A stretch of DNA of 64,000 nt from positions 17,698,480 through 17,762,479 of the forward strand of contig OY759218.1 of the NCBI GenBank assembly GCA_963662175.1. The letters are read 5' to 3'. Positions 58,690-64,000 of the stretch are shown here, one piece after another. Numbering within the stretch: the first letter of the stretch is position 1; each line of letters opens with the position of its first letter. Position numbers and translations under genes: made by a program. Source of the stretch: Aradus depressus. Its lineage: Eukaryota; Arthropoda; Insecta; Hemiptera; Aradidae. The notes beneath the pieces are model-generated. The model saw only the letters and a list, made by a program, of their open reading frames with translations. It was not told where the DNA came from and did not search any database.

Positions 58690-58721
58690 ATATATATACA
58701 TGTTTACATACGTTATATATA

Positions 58722-58768
<47 letters not shown>

Positions 58769-58830
58769 CGTTATATACATATATATAAATAATGCGTTTA
58801 TATATATATAATATATATACACTATTTTTT
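58690..58830. repeat. Compound (TA)n microsatellite
   Basis: Long TA/CATATA tract, near-palindromic over its length. The surrounding 57,620-58,690 stretch is AT-rich and shows no gene. Confidence 0.85.
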
Positions 58831-58898
58831 GGAAGGGGGGATTATATGTTGAAGTAAAATTCCTACACGCAAAACTAGTAAAATTTCAAAATAAGATT

Positions 58899-58934
58899 AA
58901 AATTTGGCTCATGTGAAAAAAGAATTGTGTAATG

Positions 58935-58994
<60 letters not shown>

Positions 58995-59062
58995 CATTAC
59001 ACAATATATATATATATATATATTGCATTACACAATTCTTTTTTCACATTAACCAAATTTTA
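58899..59062. repeat. Inverted repeat around an (AT)n core
   Basis: Arms of about 43 bp (58899-58941 and 59020-59062) differ at about three positions and each carry TGTGAAAAAAGAATTGTG or its complement. Between them is (AT)n with a further GCATTACACAAT copy. It resembles a small fold-back MITE. The LINE begins 6-7 bp after its right arm. Confidence 0.7.
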
Positions 59063-59066
59063 TCTT

Positions 59067-59100
59067 TCAGTGTATGCCAGACCTTGGACCCGTGCGGATC
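59067..59100 (+). promoter_or_regulatory. Internal RNA polymerase II promoter of the LINE: Inr + DPE
   Basis: TCAGTG at 59067-59072 matches five of six Initiator positions. GGATC at 59096-59100 lies exactly at +28 to +32 and matches the DPE consensus RGWYV at all five places. There is no TATA box at the right distance. This is the promoter type known for I-like and Jockey-like LINEs of flies. Confidence 0.65.
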
Positions 59101-59243
59101 TACAAGCTCAAGCCTACTCACTATAAGTCGTATTTATATATATATATTTTTTTTTTCCGTATAGTTATTTCGTAATTTAATTTTAAATTTTTTGGTTTCT
59201 TGCGATACTTACTACTGTAGTTTCTGGTAGTTTTTAATTTGGA

Positions 59244-60638
59244 ATGACTTCTGAAAGTGATGGGAGGGATATCCCTCCCGACATTGGCAAGGGTGATGAA
59301 ATGGAGAGTGTATGTTTGGTCGAAGTAAATGGATGTGATACGGAGCTGAATATTTCTAATAGCAAACCAGAAGGAAATGAAAAACAGATTAATAAAGATG
59401 ATAGTAAACATTTTAACCCCAGATCATACGAATATTTTGATGAAGGCCCATTTTATGTCTTCATTGAATCGAAATCCACAGATAAAAATATAGGAAAATT
59501 ACATCCAATGGCTTTAGGCTCTCTTATTTATAAGGGCGTACCTGGAGTACAAAAACATATTCAACAAATAAGATCTATCGGTCGAAACAGAGTGAAGGTG
59601 GAACTTAGTAATTACGAAAGTGCCAATCTACTTATCAAAACTGTTAATAGCAATACAACTGTAAATAATTTGCTAGCCTATGCGCCTAATTTTATGTTAG
59701 AGAAGAAAGGCATTATTCGTGGAGTTTGTCAGGAACTATCAGACGAGGACATATTGAACCTTCTTAAAATTGAGAGATCTGTGCGTCACTGCAGTGTTGT
59801 AGGGGCTCGTAGACTTTTTAGGAAGGAAAATAAACAATTAGTTCCCACCCAGACGATTTTATTAACGTTTAGAGGACAGGTTTTACCGGAAGTAGTTAGT
59901 ATACTTTATGTGAGATGTGAAGTTATGCCCTACGTACCAAGAACCCAACAATGTTATAAGTGTCTCCGTTGGGGGCATGTCAATCGGAATTGTAAAAGTG
60001 CAGTCAGATGTTCGAAATGTGGAGACGCTCATGACAAACAAGATTGTACAAGCTTCCTGATGAAGTGTGTTCATTGTAATGGGGACCACCCCAGTATAGG
60101 CTACGATAACTGTCCTGAATCGATTAAACAGAAGACAATCAGAAGCTTGATGGTACACGAAAACATCACCTTTGTGGAAGCCAAAGAGAGGGCTTATGGT
60201 AAAACTTTTAAGACAGCAGTTGAGAAGAAGCCTGATATAAAAAGTGGAGCCTCGTTTCCCCCCCTCCAGTCGTCCAACAGGGTGCCTCCCAAAAGGAAGA
60301 AACCCTCCTCTCCTCCATCTGTTAGACCTACTGAGAGCACTATGGTGGAGTACAATAACTTGCTTAGGGACCTCAATTCTGATATAGTCAAACTTGAACC
60401 GATACAGGTCAACCCGCATAGGGCTAGCCTGCCTCGCCCAACCAATACAGCTACAGCTAGGCTCCTTCCCGCTACCGCAACAGTCCAAAGCTCCAAATCG
60501 CACGATTTTGACAAATTCTGTGATCTTATATTTGCAATTATAGACCAGTTAAAAGATGCAGCCAATCAAAATACTGATAAAGATGCTATTCTCTCCATGA
60601 TTAAAGACAGGGCATCGGCCCTTGGCTTTAATCCATAA
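59244..60638 (+). CDS. LINE ORF1, gag-like nucleic-acid-binding protein
   Basis: 464 residues. The N-terminal 60 residues are acidic and disordered. An RRM-like/PRE_C2HC-type region spans about 65-232. Three zinc knuckles follow: C237-C240-H245-C250 (CX2CX4HX4C), C256-C259-H263-C268, and C275-C278-H282-C290 with a longer last spacing. A proline-rich basic stretch (about 340-365) and a short helical tail end the protein. It is expected to bind the element's RNA and form the RNP. The start is the first ATG after the 175-nt 5' UTR. Some opposite-strand open frames over 59883-60565 are shadows. Confidence 0.92.
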   Translation: MTSESDGRDIPPDIGKGDEMESVCLVEVNGCDTELNISNSKPEGNEKQINKDDSKHFNPRSYEYFDEGPFYVFIESKSTDKNIGKLHPMALGSLIYKGVPGVQKHIQQIRSIGRNRVKVELSNYESANLLIKTVNSNTTVNNLLAYAPNFMLEKKGIIRGVCQELSDEDILNLLKIERSVRHCSVVGARRLFRKENKQLVPTQTILLTFRGQVLPEVVSILYVRCEVMPYVPRTQQCYKCLRWGHVNRNCKSAVRCSKCGDAHDKQDCTSFLMKCVHCNGDHPSIGYDNCPESIKQKTIRSLMVHENITFVEAKERAYGKTFKTAVEKKPDIKSGASFPPLQSSNRVPPKRKKPSSPPSVRPTESTMVEYNNLLRDLNSDIVKLEPIQVNPHRASLPRPTNTATARLLPATATVQSSKSHDFDKFCDLIFAIIDQLKDAANQNTDKDAILSMIKDRASALGFNP

Positions 60639-61026
60639 TTCATAATCATTATTATTATTTTATTTTTTATTATTATTTTTTTATTCGTATGTATATATAT
60701 GTGGATATGTATATATTCATTGTATATATGTATATATAATTTTTTTTTTTTTTTTTTTTTTTCCAATTATTATTATTATGCATGTTTATGTATTTGTGTG
60801 GGTATGTATGCATGTATATGTATGTTTATGTGTGTGGGTATGTATGTATATGTATGTTTGTGTGTATATACCTGTGGTTTTGTATGCATATATTTAAATT
60901 TTATTATATAATTTTTATCTATTGTTATGATTTTATTTACTTACTCTATTATTATTTCCTTTATCATTTATTCAACTGCCCCTTTAAAAACCCACTTTAA
61001 TTAATTTCATAATTATATTAAATTTT
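60639..61026 (+). other. Inter-ORF low-complexity spacer of the LINE
   Basis: 388 nt made mostly of ATT repeats, a 22-T run (about 60740-60761) and imperfect TATG/TGTG repeats. No gene. It separates ORF1 from ORF2, which start in different frames, so ORF2 must be reached by reinitiation or internal entry. Confidence 0.7.
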
Positions 61027-64000
61027 ATGATGTACAATATATTACAATGGAATGCAAGATCGGCTGTTGCGAATAAGGGAAGTTTAGAATTTTGTCTAGG
61101 AGAATCGAGGGTGGACATAGCTATCTTGAGTGAGACATGGTTCCGTGAGGGCCGTTATGTTAATTTTAGGGGTTACAACAATATTAGAGAGGATAGGATG
61201 GACGGAAAGGGTGGAGTCGCCATTCTGTTGCGGAACCACATTTCCTACCAGAGCATAGATTCTATTTGCAGGTTGGATAATGTCCAAGTGGTCGGAGTTA
61301 GAGTTCCCTATAAAAACAGTTTCCTTACCATCATTTCACTTTATAACTTACCTTCGAACAACATCTCGAGAGAGGACTGGGTTAGACTGTTCAAGTCTGT
61401 CCCTCGGCCATGTGTCATCGCTGGAGACTTCAACGTCCATCATCAAGCCTGGGGCAACACGCTAACCGACTCCAAGGGAACTAAACTCTTCGATGCAATC
61501 CAATTAAGCAACTTGGTTTTCTTGAACGACGGTTCACCAACTCTGGTGAGGAACGTTTCTCAGGTAAATGAGAGCGCTGTTGATGTGAGCCTGGTGTCTC
61601 CTGAGCTCGCGTTGGACTACAACTGGGAGACTCTGACTGACCCCATGGGCTCCAACCACCTTCCCATCCTCATCACCCCGCTATCCAAAGACCACCCCCA
61701 TCCTGTCAGACAGCATCCCTTCGAGGGCCGCTGGAACCTGAACAGAGCCAACTGGGACCTATACAGATCACTGATGACCAGTTATACATTAGAACAAGTA
61801 TCTAGGGAAAGGAGACTTGATTATGAGAGTTTCGTTGAAAATATTAATAAAGCGGCTTTTCTCAGCATTCCGAAGAGTACACGACCCAGACACCACGATT
61901 GTTCTAACCCTTGGTGGAATGACGAATGTCGTCAGGTAATAAATGCAAGAAAAGATACCTACAAGAATTACGCTAGATCTTGTACGTATGACAAATTTCT
62001 ACGTTATAAAGAAATGACGGCGAAAGCAAAAAGGGTAATAAGATTAAGTAAAAAGAAAGCCTGGTCTGAATTTTGTAACACCCTGTCTAAAAATACAGCT
62101 CCTTCGTTAATATGGACTTCTCTAAAGAAGATAAAAAACCGGAAAACTTCCAACAAACCACCTCTCGGCATGGGAGATTGGGTTGACGAGTTTTTTAATG
62201 ATCTATGCCCCCCATCAGTAGAAGAAAATGTCATACATGATCTGGGACATAAAGAAGATCATTGGCTTCTGGACGATTTCACAATGCATGAATTAAAATT
62301 GGCCATTAAATCCTCAAATAACACAGCTCCAGGAAAAGATCAAATCCATTATTCCATGATAGCAAATTTACCTGAGAGATCTAAACAGCTACTCTTACAA
62401 ATTTTCAATAACATTTGGTTAAGAGGAGAGTTTCCGCTTGCCTGGAAAGAGTACGTGGTGGTGCCCATCTTAAAACCCGGAAAGAGCCCTTCTAAAGCGG
62501 ATTCATTTAGACCCATCTCCTTATCATCCTGCCTTCTTAAGACTTTAGAACGAATGATAAAACTCAGGTTTGAATGGTATCTGGAGAACAACAGCCTACT
62601 TCCCAGGAGCCAGTGTGGTTTCAGGAAGGGAAGGTCTGTCTACCATTGTCAACTCCAGCTCCTTACCGATATCAATCTGTCTTTCACTCAGAGAGAATCT
62701 GTACTTGGAATTTTTTTGGACATAACCAAGGCCTATGACAATGTTGTATTCTCGGTATTAGAAAATGTTATGATTAGTTTAGAAATCCCAAAATCATTTA
62801 TTGTACGTTTGATTAACATTCTACGAAACAGGAGAGTATTTTTGAGAATTAATCACGAATATTTGGGACCAAGAATATGTTCTAAAGGACTACCTCAAGG
62901 AGGCATATTAAGCTGTCTCCTGTATGCCATATATGTATCGGATTTGAGTCAAGTTGTTCCGCAAATGCAAATAACGCAATATGCCGACGATGTATGTATA
63001 TATACATCTGGGAAAACTATTGAAGATTGCATAGTGAAAGCAAATCCATCAATTGGGCAATTCTTGAGATGGGCTGATGGGAAAGGACTAACTATATCCA
63101 AGACTAAGACAGTGGTCTGTCCATTCACTCGGCAGAGACACCTCCCAGAGTGGGCTGAGATTGAATTAGGAGGAGTAAATTTTCCATATAGAAGAACAGT
63201 TCTTTTTTTGGGGCTAATATTAGATACCAAGCTGAATTGGAATGACCATATAAAAAATATTCTTAAAAAATCTGAAATGTATATAAATATTCTGAGGTCC
63301 ATCTGCAGTCTGAAATGGGGAGCCGAGCAAGATGTTTGTCTTAACTTTTACAGAGTTACTATTAGAGCAGTCCTGGACTTCGGTTGTTTTTTTTATGCCG
63401 ATGCCTGCAAAAGTCGCTTGCACTCCTTGAATGTTCTACAAAATAAATCTATAAAGCTTAGCATTGGTTTCTTAAATAGTACCCCTACTAACAACATTCT
63501 GGTAGAAGCTTGTGAACCACCATTGCACCTGCGAAGAATGATGCTAACCAAAAGATTTGTATTTGGAATACTCTCGCGAAGTGAAGATTTGGGCCGAAAG
63601 GTATCTCTATTTGCACAGAAAGTCCTAACATCGACCTACTGGAAGACTAAGAAGACCCCTCTCATAGTGGATGGTTTCTTATCTTCGTCCGGGCTCCAAC
63701 AGTTAATTCATTTAGAGCCTGTTCCTACAATATTTCAGAAAAATTTGAAAGACCTGTTGTTTGATATTTCCATAGTAAACATTCCTGATTTTGGTTCATA
63801 TCCTATCTATAATCTAAATTCAAAATTCGAATCGTATCTTCTAGACCTTTTTCCCGATACTCACTTCTTATATACAGACGGATCAAAATCTGCTCATGGT
63901 GTTGGAGCAGCTGTTTATGACCCCTTTATACAAAATCATGTGAAGGTTCGCTTGGCGAGTGTAGCCTCCATTTATACTGCAGAGTTGGTAGCCATCATAG
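61027..64000 (+). CDS. LINE ORF2: APE endonuclease, reverse transcriptase, RNase H (partial at window end)
   Basis: Open for 991 codons to the last base with no stop. The endonuclease occupies about residues 1-220: QWN (N9), SETW (E36), GDFNVHH (D134, N136), and GSNHLPI, where the usual SDH aspartate is N210. Reverse transcriptase spans about 440-720: FRPISLSSC, GFRKGRS, FLDITKAYD (D565), GLPQGG (621-626) and YADD (652-655). RNase H begins near 947 with LYTDGSKS (D951), and AELVAI supplies E986. The rest is outside the window. Catalytic residues of RT and visible RNase H are intact. The start chosen is the ATG pair at 61027, directly before the endonuclease ILQWNARS block. Confidence 0.95.
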   Translation, partial: MMYNILQWNARSAVANKGSLEFCLGESRVDIAILSETWFREGRYVNFRGYNNIREDRMDGKGGVAILLRNHISYQSIDSICRLDNVQVVGVRVPYKNSFLTIISLYNLPSNNISREDWVRLFKSVPRPCVIAGDFNVHHQAWGNTLTDSKGTKLFDAIQLSNLVFLNDGSPTLVRNVSQVNESAVDVSLVSPELALDYNWETLTDPMGSNHLPILITPLSKDHPHPVRQHPFEGRWNLNRANWDLYRSLMTSYTLEQVSRERRLDYESFVENINKAAFLSIPKSTRPRHHDCSNPWWNDECRQVINARKDTYKNYARSCTYDKFLRYKEMTAKAKRVIRLSKKKAWSEFCNTLSKNTAPSLIWTSLKKIKNRKTSNKPPLGMGDWVDEFFNDLCPPSVEENVIHDLGHKEDHWLLDDFTMHELKLAIKSSNNTAPGKDQIHYSMIANLPERSKQLLLQIFNNIWLRGEFPLAWKEYVVVPILKPGKSPSKADSFRPISLSSCLLKTLERMIKLRFEWYLENNSLLPRSQCGFRKGRSVYHCQLQLLTDINLSFTQRESVLGIFLDITKAYDNVVFSVLENVMISLEIPKSFIVRLINILRNRRVFLRINHEYLGPRICSKGLPQGGILSCLLYAIYVSDLSQVVPQMQITQYADDVCIYTSGKTIEDCIVKANPSIGQFLRWADGKGLTISKTKTVVCPFTRQRHLPEWAEIELGGVNFPYRRTVLFLGLILDTKLNWNDHIKNILKKSEMYINILRSICSLKWGAEQDVCLNFYRVTIRAVLDFGCFFYADACKSRLHSLNVLQNKSIKLSIGFLNSTPTNNILVEACEPPLHLRRMMLTKRFVFGILSRSEDLGRKVSLFAQKVLTSTYWKTKKTPLIVDGFLSSSGLQQLIHLEPVPTIFQKNLKDLLFDISIVNIPDFGSYPIYNLNSKFESYLLDLFPDTHFLYTDGSKSAHGVGAAVYDPFIQNHVKVRLASVASIYTAELVAII

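Larger units (their letters stand above)
59069..64000 (+). mobile_element. I-clade-like non-LTR retrotransposon (LINE), 5' complete, cut by window end
   Basis: The element starts at an Initiator-like TCAGTG (A+1 59069), has a 175-nt 5' UTR, ORF1 with zinc knuckles, a 388-nt low-complexity spacer, and ORF2 with APE endonuclease, reverse transcriptase and RNase H. Presence of RNase H and the ORF1 layout fit the I group (I/Nimb/LOA/R1) better than Jockey or RTE. No frameshift or stop breaks either ORF, so this copy looks young. The 3' end and target-site duplication lie beyond the window. It inserted directly beside an AT-rich inverted repeat at 58899-59062. Confidence 0.9.

Noticed and set aside
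59883..60565. 206- and 123-codon ORFs on the minus strand
   Set aside because: Antisense shadows of LINE ORF1, whose zinc knuckles fix the real strand and frame.

Overview
This is AT-rich eukaryotic, arthropod-like (most probably insect) nuclear DNA. The evidence is: spliced genes with short GT-AG introns, a tRNA-derived SINE whose tail carries CCTAA units (the arthropod telomere motif), an Initiator plus downstream-promoter-element start on a LINE, and dense Tc1/mariner, pogo/Tigger and PIF/Harbinger-like elements. No rRNA, functional tRNA, CRISPR or bacterial-type gene was seen. The order of insect cannot be fixed from the sequence alone. A 200-base run of N lies at 31359-31558.

Real host genes are confined to about 45.2-56.2 kb. 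On the minus strand I could assemble a complete eight-exon TPRA1-like seven-transmembrane protein gene (381 codons; 53403 down to 45232). All junctions are GT-AG and phase-consistent. Divergently on the plus strand, 2 kb away, is an intact single-exon hydroxypyruvate isomerase gene (55473-56243). Between them lies one orphan exon-like ORF (54255-54019, minus) that I do not recognise. A few isolated exon-like or promoter-like fragments occur elsewhere (5962-5895, 43636-43567, 37521-37473, all minus) and are low confidence.

Everything else is repeat. 0.5-3.4 kb: an interspersed element swollen by two tandem arrays. 4.0-5.1 kb: a fold-back element and a 61-bp array. 5-18 kb: a dispersed family bounded by ACTTCCCCAGC, SINEs and a broken mariner-like copy. 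18.8-21.1 kb: a dimeric 229-bp satellite array. 22-26 kb: two pogo/Tigger-type elements, one holding a 720-bp inverted repeat. 27-31 kb: decayed LINE 3' ends, fold-back elements and the assembly gap. 32.6-33.9 kb: a frameshifted full-length Tc1-like element inside a fold-back element. 34-43 kb: two more Tigger-like elements, SINEs and an RTE-like LINE fragment. 44.4-45.2 kb: a second mariner-like copy, ending just past the TPRA1 stop codon. 59.07 kb to the window end: an apparently intact I-clade-like LINE. It has an internal promoter, ORF1 with three zinc knuckles, and ORF2 with endonuclease, reverse transcriptase and the start of RNase H, open to the last base.

The most interesting non-gene signal is a small RNA-like motif inside at least four dissimilar fold-back families: CTGANGAT, a variable but complementary stem, often a GNRA-type loop, then GAAA. 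It looks like a hammerhead-ribozyme core with one extra nucleotide. Other notable patterns are the minisatellite growth within copies of one element family, the iterated subterminal motifs of the Tigger-like families, and the telomere-like SINE tail.
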